A DNA stretch of 6,281 nt from an uncultured Selenomonas sp. (GTDB taxonomy: Bacteria > Bacillota > Negativicutes > Selenomonadales > Selenomonadaceae): assembly GCA_947097535.1 (NCBI GenBank), contig CAMURM010000107.1, positions 1 through 6,281 of the forward strand. The letters are read 5' to 3'. The notes below the pieces were generated by a model. The model saw only the letters and a program-made list of their open reading frames with translations, was not told the origin of the DNA and searched no databases. Shown piece by piece: positions 1-5,250 of this stretch; position 1 is the first letter of the stretch, and each line of letters opens with the position of its first letter. Position numbers and translations under genes: made by a program.

Positions 1-55
1 AGAATACGAGCTTCCCAAGCTCGGGAGGTGGGTTCGATTCCCATTGCCCGCTCCA
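1..55 (+). tRNA. tRNA-Gly, anticodon CCC (5' end cut off by window edge)
   Basis: The 3' part of a glycine tRNA gene. The anticodon stem CGAGC/GCTCG (7-11 and 19-23) closes a seven-base loop, TTCCCAA, with anticodon CCC at 14-16, which reads GGG codons. A four-base variable loop (24-27) is followed by the T stem-loop (28-44, loop TTCGATT) and the 3' acceptor strand TGCCCGC (45-51). The discriminator base is T at 52, as is usual for glycine tRNAs, and the CCA is encoded at 53-55. Base 1 corresponds to about tRNA position 21, so roughly the first 20 bases lie outside the window. The gene is followed at once by a terminator and then by AT-rich DNA of apparently foreign origin, so this tRNA is a plausible insertion landmark. 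Confidence 0.95.
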
Positions 56-66
56 AACGAAAAAGC

Positions 67-95
67 GAGCTGCCAGTTTTGGCAGCTCTTTTTTT
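67..95 (+). terminator. rho-independent terminator after tRNA-Gly
   Basis: A perfect nine-base-pair stem (GAGCTGCCA at 67-75 with TGGCAGCTC at 80-88) with a four-base loop is followed directly by seven T residues (89-95). It lies 11 bases after the tRNA CCA end, so it ends the tRNA transcript and insulates the downstream ATPase gene from tRNA transcription. Confidence 0.93.
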
Positions 96-146
96 CGTAT
101 GAAGAAGAGATACTTTTGTTCAAATAACATTTATAAACACTTTTTA

Positions 147-175
147 TGGTTATAAATACGAAAATATGCTATAAT
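147..175 (+). promoter_or_regulatory. extended -10 promoter for the ATPase/TOPRIM-like operon
   Basis: A consensus TATAAT at 170-175 is preceded directly by TGC (167-169), giving an extended -10 element. The best -35 at 17-bp spacing, TGGTTA at 147-152, matches TTGACA at only three positions, but extended -10 promoters tolerate this. The surroundings are very AT-rich. Transcription should begin near 181-184, almost at the Shine-Dalgarno, giving a leader of only about 16-20 nt. This also argues against translation from the ATG at 146, which lies upstream of the -10 box. Confidence 0.7.
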
Positions 176-184
176 ATCATTATT

Positions 185-192
185 AAAGGAGG
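185..192 (+). promoter_or_regulatory. strong ribosome binding site that fixes the ATPase start
   Basis: AAAGGAGG, nearly the full anti-Shine-Dalgarno complement, lies seven bases before the ATG at 200. No comparable site precedes the in-frame ATG at 146, so the site selects the shorter 392-residue product. Confidence 0.9.
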
Positions 193-199
193 TTTCACT

Positions 200-1378
200 A
201 TGAGTTCCATAAAGATACTCCGCATACGCTACGAGAATATCCCGCTCTTCCATGACGGACGCTTCGATTTCAGCCTTATGGCAGAGGATCGCGTCTCCAA
301 TCCGGCGCAAGTGTTTCAGTTGCGCAAAAATCTCTATGCACAGCAGCTCGCTGCACTTGTCGGCATCAATGCCTCGGGCAAGACTTCTGCACTGAAGCTG
401 ATTTTTCTCGCCATGTCAATCCTCTTGGAGCGTACGAGTCTCAACGCACTCCCCTACGGCAAAGAACTCCTGCATGAAGACGCAAAAATCATCATCAACT
501 TTTGCCATGGCGACAGTTGTTATGAGCTTCATTCGCTGATTGGGAAAAGAAAAACATCGCGCAACACAGGAACAGAACTCTATTTCAAAGAGGAACTGCT
601 TTTCAAAAAAGCACTGGCATCCATGAAGTCAAAAAAGGCTGCCCTACTGTTCGAGCAAGCAAAGCTTATCCTTCGTCGTTCAAAACTGGCAAAGGAGATA
701 CTGGACTTTCTGAAGTTCGATGACAGTCTGGTTCGAGGTGTTATAGCAGACGCTCAACTGCCGGCACTAAGATCACTGATTGCATATACAAACAGTAATT
801 TTCTTCTGCCATATACCTCGCCCTCCCCTGAAGTCCTGCACGTTTTCGATGCCAATTTAGACGAAATCACCATATCTGAAACAGACGATAATGTCACTTA
901 CACCATAAAATTCAAGAACGATCCGCGAACGATGAGCATGACGAATCCCTTGGGGCTGAACAATCTGATTTCCTCCGGTACCATCAAAGGGCAGAATATC
1001 ATGGCGCTCATCGAGGATGTCCTGCAAACAGGAGGCTACCTCATTGTTGATGAACTCGAAAATCATATGAACAAAGAGCTGCTTCGTATGATTACCGATA
1101 TTTTTAAGAATGAGCGCATAAACAAAAAAGGCGCCTGCCTCATCTTCTCCACACATTATGCAGAGATTCTCGACTTTATGGATCGAAAGGACAATATCTA
1201 CATCACGCGCCGCAATCAGACAGATTCCTCTATTGATCTGCTGAACTATACCTCTGAGGTTAAACGGAACGATGTCAAAAAAAGCGATGTAATCCTATCG
1301 AATTATATCGAAGGAACTGCCCCTTCCTATGAGGGCATCCAAGCCCTGGAGGACTATCTATGCAGAAAGATGGACTAA
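200..1378 (+). CDS. ABC/AAA-type ATPase, probable defence-system ATPase subunit
   Basis: A 392-residue cytosolic ATPase of the RecF/SMC-like group (AAA_15/AAA_21 type) found in OLD-like, PARIS and Rlo systems. Visible motifs in order: Walker A GINASGKT at residues 55-62; a long central helical region (about 70-210); a signature-like SSGT at 258-261; Walker B YLIVDE at 280-285 with the catalytic glutamate E285; and a switch histidine in STH at 317-319. There is no signal peptide or membrane segment. The start at 200 is chosen because of its strong ribosome binding site and because the promoter -10 box lies downstream of the alternative ATG at 146. The 3' end overlaps the next gene by 19 nt, so the two are one transcription unit and probably one complex in which ATP hydrolysis gates the partner. 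Base composition is clearly more AT-rich than the genes to the right, suggesting transfer. The ATPase assignment is firm; the defence role is inference from architecture and context. Confidence 0.85.
   Translation: MSSIKILRIRYENIPLFHDGRFDFSLMAEDRVSNPAQVFQLRKNLYAQQLAALVGINASGKTSALKLIFLAMSILLERTSLNALPYGKELLHEDAKIIINFCHGDSCYELHSLIGKRKTSRNTGTELYFKEELLFKKALASMKSKKAALLFEQAKLILRRSKLAKEILDFLKFDDSLVRGVIADAQLPALRSLIAYTNSNFLLPYTSPSPEVLHVFDANLDEITISETDDNVTYTIKFKNDPRTMSMTNPLGLNNLISSGTIKGQNIMALIEDVLQTGGYLIVDELENHMNKELLRMITDIFKNERINKKGACLIFSTHYAEILDFMDRKDNIYITRRNQTDSSIDLLNYTSEVKRNDVKKSDVILSNYIEGTAPSYEGIQALEDYLCRKMD
1347..1353 (+). promoter_or_regulatory. ribosome binding site of the TOPRIM-like gene, inside the ATPase gene
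   Basis: TGGAGGA lies within the last codons of the ATPase gene, six bases before the ATG at 1360. It supports the overlapping start and suggests coupled translation of the two proteins. Confidence 0.75.
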
Positions 1379-1929
1379 ATCTATCCCACCTGAAGGATGA
1401 ATATGTCATCTGTATCTGCGAGGGTGCAGCGGAACAGGCAATCATTGAATTGCTGCTCGACCACGACAGCCTCATTTTCAACAACGATAATCTCGTTGGG
1501 AAAGAAATCACGCGCAAGCGGAAAGCTTCCGAAATTCAAACATCCTTCTTGAACAGAGCCTATCAACAGCAGGTAAATATCCTGCGGATTCTGGACTCCC
1601 GCAAAGATGCCTTTAAACTCGCGCCCCTTTATGCAGAACGCTATCCGATATACAACATCTACACAAGACCAGAAATCGAAATGCTTTTGATCATCGCTGA
1701 AGGGCAGAGCGAAAAATATCTACAAAAGGCGAAAAGCCGCTATAAGCCCAGCTCCTATTGCGCAGAAATCCTCTTTCCGGGCGAGCATATCAAAAGTCGC
1801 GAGTTTATACGAGATTATTTCGCAAAGATTGACAGGCTGCACAGCGCCATTCGCCTCTACCATCAGCAAGCCGGCAAGAAGGATGAACCGAATCTGTTTC
1901 ATCTGTTGTCGGCTTCATTAAATATCTGA
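1360..1929 (+). CDS. small TOPRIM-like protein, putative effector partner of the ATPase
   Basis: A 189-residue protein whose exact family I do not recognise. The N-terminal strand plus glutamate (YVICICEG at 15-22, with E21 and E25) resembles motif I of TOPRIM domains, hydrophobic strand-E-G-x-x-E. A second hydrophobic strand ends in an acidic cluster, RILDSRKD at 76-83 (D79 and D83), where TOPRIM proteins carry DxD; here the pattern is D-S-R, so the canonical DxD is not intact. A third conserved-looking block is TRPEIEML at 102-109, comparable in place to the late acidic block of RloB-type proteins. There are no membrane segments. Known ATPase plus TOPRIM pairs (OLD nucleases, PARIS AriA/AriB, Rlo proteins) suggest a nuclease or toxin effector released or activated by the ATPase. 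Genetic linkage is strong (19-nt overlap, own internal ribosome binding site); the biochemical function is inference. RNA-directed or catalytically inactive TOPRIM roles remain possible. Confidence 0.6.
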   Translation: MQKDGLNLSHLKDEYVICICEGAAEQAIIELLLDHDSLIFNNDNLVGKEITRKRKASEIQTSFLNRAYQQQVNILRILDSRKDAFKLAPLYAERYPIYNIYTRPEIEMLLIIAEGQSEKYLQKAKSRYKPSSYCAEILFPGEHIKSREFIRDYFAKIDRLHSAIRLYHQQAGKKDEPNLFHLLSASLNI

Positions 1930-1945
1930 ACGTACCAGCGTTCAG
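1926..1945. terminator. hairpin between convergent genes, possible weak bidirectional terminator
   Basis: CTGAACG (1926-1932) pairs with CGTTCAG (1939-1945), extendable by one T-G pair to leave a four-base loop. It starts at the stop codon of the TOPRIM-like gene and fills most of the 22-nt gap to the end of the flavodoxin gene. On the plus strand a T-rich run (CCTATTTTT) comes only after a gap of several bases; on the minus strand the downstream sequence is AT-rich but not a clean T-tract. A weak shared terminator is plausible, not proven. Confidence 0.4.
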
Positions 1946-1951
1946 CACATC

Positions 1952-2485
1952 CTATTTTTCCCGCAGCCTGCGCCTCCGCCATTTTTCCTGCATCGTCTGC
2001 ACGAAGTCGCGCGCCTTTTGCAAGTCTGCCGCATCGGGGTGGCTCGCGGCTCTTTGCCAGCGCTCCTGCGCCTTTTTGCCTGCATGCGGATCGTCGGCTG
2101 CGGCGGCTTCTTTTTTGCGTCTCTCGACGATCTTCGGATTGAGCCTGCCCTGGCAGGCGAAGGTACCGAGGATGTAGCAGCCCGCGCCGAGCGCGTGGCC
2201 TGCGCGCGCGAATGCCGTGACAGCGTGCTCGCTGCCCGGATCCGTGCCGTGCGTCTGGAAGAGCACGACCGCCTTGTCCTTGATCTCGGGCAGGAGCGCG
2301 AGCATCTTCGCGTCGGGCGCGCCGCGGCGCAGCCAGTAGCCGAGCGCCACGACGTCGTAGGCGGAGAGGTCAGCGGGTACCTCCTCCACGCGGAAGAGGT
2401 CGGCATGCACCGCCTCTGCCATCACTTCGGCGACCGCTTTCGTATTGCCCGTAACGGATGAGTAGATCACACACCATTTTTCCAT
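1952..2485 (-). CDS. flavodoxin-domain protein
   Basis: A 177-residue cytosolic electron-transfer protein of the flavodoxin fold. The N-terminal FMN phosphate-binding loop is plain: a beta strand followed by SSVTGNTK at residues 9-16. Further fold-typical segments are the YDVVALGYW strand/loop (43-51), which in this family helps hold the flavin, the KAVVLFQTHG strand (71-80) and the GCYILGTFACQG strand (102-113). After about residue 115 comes a charged helical tail ending in a basic RRRR cluster (170-173), longer than a minimal flavodoxin; such tails occur in flavodoxin-family proteins of anaerobes. I chose the ATG at 2485 because the FMN loop then sits at the usual distance from the N terminus and AGGAG lies about 11 nt upstream; an ATG at 2506 would add seven residues. 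Redox partner unknown. It is convergent with the defence pair and has GC-rich codon use like the host genes. A BilS-like flavodoxin is one possible relative, unverified. Confidence 0.85.
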   Translation of the reverse strand: MEKWCVIYSSVTGNTKAVAEVMAEAVHADLFRVEEVPADLSAYDVVALGYWLRRGAPDAKMLALLPEIKDKAVVLFQTHGTDPGSEHAVTAFARAGHALGAGCYILGTFACQGRLNPKIVERRKKEAAAADDPHAGKKAQERWQRAASHPDAADLQKARDFVQTMQEKWRRRRLREK

Positions 2486-2744
2486 AAAAAAACAATCTCC
2501 TCTCATCTTTCATGCCGTCCTTACTAGCCCGACATTAAAAACAAGAGGAGACTGTGACGTATGCTGTGAAAGCACTTTGCCCCTTATTTACTGAAAGTCC
2601 AAGAAGTCAAGCCCAAAGGGGCGCTGACAGATTGGTAAGGGCGGCACACTTGTGTCCGCAAGGCGGACGTTTACGCGTGCAGTTTGCTCATAGGGAGAAC
2701 CTTCCGATCGGTTTCCTCCGGGCAAACGTTTGCAAAGCTGCGGC
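2486..2744. other. 259-nt non-coding stretch with several inverted repeats
   Basis: No convincing gene. A plus-strand frame from GTG 2554 to 2784 has only three bases between a GAGGAG and its start and a composition unlike a real protein; a minus-strand frame here is equally poor. Visible elements: a short hairpin GCCC-AAAG-GGGC (2611-2622), a tight hairpin GTCCGC-AAG-GCGGAC (2654-2668), a partly paired AGAACC/GGTTTC region (about 2694-2716) and the perfect palindrome 2722-2733. On the minus strand this would be the 3' untranslated region of the zinc-ribbon gene and the leader of the flavodoxin gene. None of the hairpins has a clean T-tract, so I do not call a terminator. The clustered short repeats look like an intergenic repeat element. 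Confidence 0.45.
2722..2733. repeat. 12-bp perfect palindrome GCAAACGTTTGC, operator-like
   Basis: GCAAACGTTTGC reads the same on both strands. LacI/PurR-family repressors bind palindromes with a central CG and this kind of arm, and the sequence equals the core of the classical PurR box. It lies 11 bases past the stop codon of the zinc-ribbon gene and more than 230 bases upstream of the flavodoxin start, an awkward place for an operator. It may equally be part of a repeat element or a transcript hairpin stem. Only the palindrome itself is certain. Confidence 0.5.
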
Positions 2745-3032
2745 TTACCTGCCCCTTCTGGCAGAGAAGCAATCGCGGCAATAGACCGGGCGGTCATCCT
2801 TCGGCTCGAACGGAACTTCCGTCTCCTTGCCGCAGGCGGCGCAGGTCACCTGGAACATCGTGCGCTCACCGCTGTCGCTGTCATGGCTGCGGCGTCTCTT
2901 ACCGCGGCAGTCGCGGCAGCGAACCGGATCATTCTCAAACCCCTTTTCCTTGTAGAACTCCTGCTCACCCGCGGTGAACGTGAATTCCTTGCCACAATCC
3001 TTACAAACCAATGTCCTGTCCTGGAACTCCAT
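2745..3032 (-). CDS. small protein with two zinc ribbons
   Basis: A 95-residue soluble protein with two four-cysteine zinc sites. The first, C10-x2-C13 and C39-x2-C42 with 25 residues between, matches the short bacterial 'probable zinc-ribbon' type (CKDCGKEFTFT, FYKEKGF). The second, C64-x2-C67 and C85-x2-C88 with exactly 17 residues between, matches the CxxC-x17-CxxC domain. A basic, polar linker (GKRRRSHDSDSGER, 44-57) joins them, which would suit nucleic-acid binding, though the role of this family is not established. The start is supported by AAGGGAG at 3040-3046, seven bases upstream. The gene has its own promoter, so it is probably monocistronic, though no strong terminator separates it from the ANTAR gene upstream on the same strand. 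All eight cysteines are present, so it looks intact. Confidence 0.88.
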   Translation of the reverse strand: MEFQDRTLVCKDCGKEFTFTAGEQEFYKEKGFENDPVRCRDCRGKRRRSHDSDSGERTMFQVTCAACGKETEVPFEPKDDRPVYCRDCFSARRGR

Positions 3033-3062
3033 GAAATATCTCCCTTGCTGGTAATATGTGAA

Positions 3063-3079
3063 AGCGTCCCTCTGACGCT
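3063..3079 (-). promoter_or_regulatory. hairpin in the leader of the zinc-ribbon mRNA
   Basis: On the minus strand AGCGTC-AGAGG-GACGCT forms a six-pair stem with a five-base loop, about 17 nt upstream of the ribosome binding site in the predicted leader of roughly 80 nt. It lacks a T-tract and does not fit the hexaloop of ANTAR target hairpins. A structural or stability role is possible; function unknown. Confidence 0.35.
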
Positions 3080-3121
3080 GCCCGCGCCGACGGCTTGATT
3101 CAAACCTGCGCTTGCCTGCTT

Positions 3122-3150
3122 ATTCTATCAGATTCGTGCAAAAAGTGCAA
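3122..3150 (-). promoter_or_regulatory. promoter for the zinc-ribbon gene
   Basis: Read on the minus strand, TTGCAC (3145-3150) and TAGAAT (3122-3127) are separated by exactly 17 bp. The -10 has one mismatch to consensus; the -35 keeps TTG. The region is more AT-rich than the flanking genes. A direct repeat, GTGCAA on the plus strand (3136-3141 and 3145-3150), overlaps the -35 and could be incidental. Transcription would start near 3115, giving a leader of about 80 nt. Confidence 0.6.
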
Positions 3151-3201
3151 CTGAAATTATTTTGCCATTTGTTGGATAATGACCTATATACTCCATGGGA
3201 A

Positions 3202-3801
3202 TTACAGCTTTTTTGCCTTCCTCTTCTCGTCCGCGCGCAGGATGCTTTCCGCGATCTCCTGCACGGGACGGCGCCGCTCCATGCTGCAGCGCCGCATGCG
3301 ACGGAAGGCTTCCGCCTCGCTGATGCCATGGCAAGCCATGAGCACGCCCTTGGCGCGCTCGATGAGCTTTCTTCCTTCGAGCGCCGCCTTGAGCTCGCCG
3401 ACCTCCGCTTCGAGCGCGCGGCGCTCCTCTGCGCGCGCGCGTGCAATCTCGACGGCGGGGAAGAGGCGCGCCTCCTCGACGGGCTTCACGAGGTAGCCGC
3501 TGACGCCTGCCGCCTCGGCGCGCCGCCCCGCCCAGGCACCGGCAAAAGCCGTCAGCAGCAGCACGGTCGCGAGCTGCTCGCGCGTGATGAGGCGCGCGGC
3601 GGCGATGCCGTCGATGTCGGGCATATTGACGTCCAGGAGCGCGATGTCGGGGCGCAGGGCGCGGCAGAGCTCAATGGCGCGCCTGCCGTCCGCCGCCTCA
3701 CCGACGACCGCATGCCCCGCCTCTTCGAGCATCTCGCGAAGATCCATGCGGATCAGCGGCTCGTCGTCGGCGATGACGAAGCGCAGCTTCGCTGTCTGCA
3801 T
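3202..3801 (-). CDS. ANTAR-domain response regulator (EutV/PdtaR-like)
   Basis: A 199-residue two-component response regulator that acts on RNA. The receiver domain (about 5-120) has the acidic pair D12/D13 in ADDEP, the phospho-acceptor D57 in LLDVNMP, T84 and K106 in GYLVKP, so all phosphorylation residues are present. A charged coiled-coil helix (about 118-142) leads into the ANTAR domain (about 132-188: RKLIERAKGVLMACHG, SEAEAFRRMRR, then a helix around IAESIL). In EutV and its relatives, phosphorylation lets ANTAR dimers bind paired hairpins in nascent mRNA and block a terminator. The start codon directly follows the stop codon of the kinase gene, and its ribosome binding site (GGGAGGAGG, 3810-3818) lies in the kinase codons for the C-terminal glutamates, so translation is likely coupled. 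No ethanolamine genes are in the window, so the eut name is not justified. Targets are unknown. Confidence 0.92.
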   Translation of the reverse strand: MQTAKLRFVIADDEPLIRMDLREMLEEAGHAVVGEAADGRRAIELCRALRPDIALLDVNMPDIDGIAAARLITREQLATVLLLTAFAGAWAGRRAEAAGVSGYLVKPVEEARLFPAVEIARARAEERRALEAEVGELKAALEGRKLIERAKGVLMACHGISEAEAFRRMRRCSMERRRPVQEIAESILRADEKRKAKKL

Positions 3802-5250
3802 CTAGGCTTCCTCCTCCCACGGGATTTCCAATATCACATGCGTGCCGTGTGCCGCAGCGTCCGTGCAGCTCTCGATGCGCAGCGAGCCGCCGAGATCGCC
3901 CTCGACGATCGTCCGCAGGATGGCGATGCCGAGCCGTCCGCTCTTTTCAGGCAATTCCTGCGCCATGCCGCAGCCATCGTCGTAAAAGTCGAGACGCACG
4001 CAACCTGCGGCTCGGCTCGTGCGCAGCCCGACGGTGCCGCTCGCCCTGCCCTTGAAGCCGTGCTCCATGGCGTTTTGGAAGATCTCGTTCATCACGAGCG
4101 CGAGGTTCGCCGCGCGCTTTGAGGACAAAGTGATCTCCTCGCCCTCAAACACCTCCGAGAGCGCGAAGCCCGCGGGCACGACCGTCTGCCGCACGAGCGC
4201 AAGCACCCTTTTCGCCGCCGCCTGCACGGCGAAGCCCGCCGCACCGTGCAGCGCGAGGAACTCGTGTGCGCCCGCGATGGCGAGGATACGAGCGACGCTT
4301 TCCTGCAGCGCCGCCCTGACCTCGGGTGAGCCGCTGCGCCTCGCCTGCATGCGCAGGAGCCCCGCGACGGTCTGCAGGCTGTTCTTCACGCGATGGTGCG
4401 TCTCGCGCAGCATCGCCGCCTGCACGCGCAGCTCGCGCTCCTTCTCGCGCAGCTCCGTCACATCTTCCGCGAGCCGGATGCGCCGCCGCTCCGTACCGCC
4501 GTCCGTGAGCGTCACATCGCGCACGAGAAGTACGCGGCCGCCCGCCTCGACCTCCTTTTCCTGCGGCTCGTCCGCGCGCACGCTCTCGCGCGTGACCTGC
4601 GCGTAGAGGCGGCGGTCGAAGAGCTGCACGCCGACGAGGTTGCCGACGCCGAGCACGCGGTAGAGGTGGAGCGCCGCCGCATTGGCAAAGACGATGCGGC
4701 GGAAGCGGTCGGCGATGAGGATCGCCGTGCCGGGCGCGAGCGGGCGAAAGAGCTTTTCCGCGCACGCCTTCTTCGCCTGCTGCACGACGTCCTGCGCTGT
4801 TTCCGCGAGATGCCCGAGCGCCGCCTGCGTCAACCCCTCGCCGTCGAGCACGAGCGCGACGACAGCGAGGGCGCCCGCAGCGTCCGCGACAGAGAAGGCG
4901 AACATCTCAAGGCTCTCGCCGAAGCCGACCTCGCGCTTGCCGCACTGCAAGCCGCCCTTTGCCAGCGCGGCGGCGACGAGCGGCTCCTCGGCGCGCGCGA
5001 CCGTCTCTCCCGCGCGCGGAAACGTCGCCGCCTTCGGAAACGCCGCCGTATGCGGCAGGAGGCTCGCGGCGACGAGGAAGCGCCCCGCCTCCTTCGCCGG
5101 CAGATAGAGCGTCAGCTGTGCGCCGAGAAGGTCAGCTGTGAAGGGGAGCGCCGCGCCGACGCGCCTGAGAAGCTCCGCCTGCACCGCCGTCAAGGGCGAG
5201 CGCTCACGCGCCAGCGCCGCAAGCGCGCCTGCAGATGTGGCGCGCGTCAC
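3802..5250 (-). CDS. cytosolic HisKA_2 sensor histidine kinase (EutW/PdtaS-like)
   Basis: A 482-residue kinase, partner of the ANTAR regulator encoded directly downstream. Domains in order: an N-terminal GAF-like sensor of the H_kinase_N type (about 10-165); a PAS fold (about 170-265, ILIADRFRRIVFANAAA); a HisKA_2 dimerisation/phosphotransfer helix with ETHHRVKN at 283-290, the phospho-acceptor being in the H285/H286 pair; and an HATPase_c domain with N-box NEIFQN (388-393), DDGCGM (424-429) and GRLGIAI (438-444). No transmembrane helix is seen, so it should sense a cytosolic signal, as EutW and PdtaS do. Translation starts at a GTG that overlaps the tsaD stop (GTGA, 5247-5250), so it is coupled to tsaD. 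The ribosome binding site is GC-rich and weak, consistent with reliance on coupling. All catalytic motifs are intact. The ligand is unknown. Confidence 0.92.
   Translation of the reverse strand: MTRATSAGALAALARERSPLTAVQAELLRRVGAALPFTADLLGAQLTLYLPAKEAGRFLVAASLLPHTAAFPKAATFPRAGETVARAEEPLVAAALAKGGLQCGKREVGFGESLEMFAFSVADAAGALAVVALVLDGEGLTQAALGHLAETAQDVVQQAKKACAEKLFRPLAPGTAILIADRFRRIVFANAAALHLYRVLGVGNLVGVQLFDRRLYAQVTRESVRADEPQEKEVEAGGRVLLVRDVTLTDGGTERRRIRLAEDVTELREKERELRVQAAMLRETHHRVKNSLQTVAGLLRMQARRSGSPEVRAALQESVARILAIAGAHEFLALHGAAGFAVQAAAKRVLALVRQTVVPAGFALSEVFEGEEITLSSKRAANLALVMNEIFQNAMEHGFKGRASGTVGLRTSRAAGCVRLDFYDDGCGMAQELPEKSGRLGIAILRTIVEGDLGGSLRIESCTDAAAHGTHVILEIPWEEEA
3810..3818 (-). promoter_or_regulatory. 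ribosome binding site of the ANTAR regulator within the kinase gene
   Basis: On the minus strand GGGAGGAGG lies eight bases before the ANTAR ATG at 3801. It is part of the last kinase codons, which encode the tryptophan-glutamate tail. It indicates efficient re-initiation and supports this start. Confidence 0.8.

Noticed and set aside
2018..2461. 147-aa plus-strand open frame opposite the flavodoxin gene
   Set aside because: The minus-strand frame has a clear FMN-binding loop and ribosome binding site; the plus frame is its shadow.
2605..2610. TTGACT on the minus strand as a -35 box for the flavodoxin gene
   Set aside because: The -35 match is good, but no acceptable -10 lies at 16-18 bp (ATAAGG at 17); not enough to call a promoter.
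2554..2784. 76-aa plus-strand frame starting at GTG in the intergenic stretch
   Set aside because: GAGGAG ends only three bases before the GTG, too close. The frame runs into the 3' end of the zinc-ribbon gene, and the product resembles no family I know. It is more likely chance within a repeat-rich region.
3063..3079. Leader hairpin of the zinc-ribbon gene as an ANTAR target
   Set aside because: ANTAR targets are paired hairpins with six-base loops having A at position 1 and G at position 4. This is a single hairpin with a five-base loop and no partner or terminator.
3112..4122. 336-aa plus-strand open frame opposite the ANTAR regulator and the kinase C terminus
   Set aside because: It is antisense to two well-supported genes in very GC-rich DNA, where opposite frames stay open by chance. 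Its protein is a low-complexity mix of Ala, Arg, Leu and Glu with no recognisable motif.
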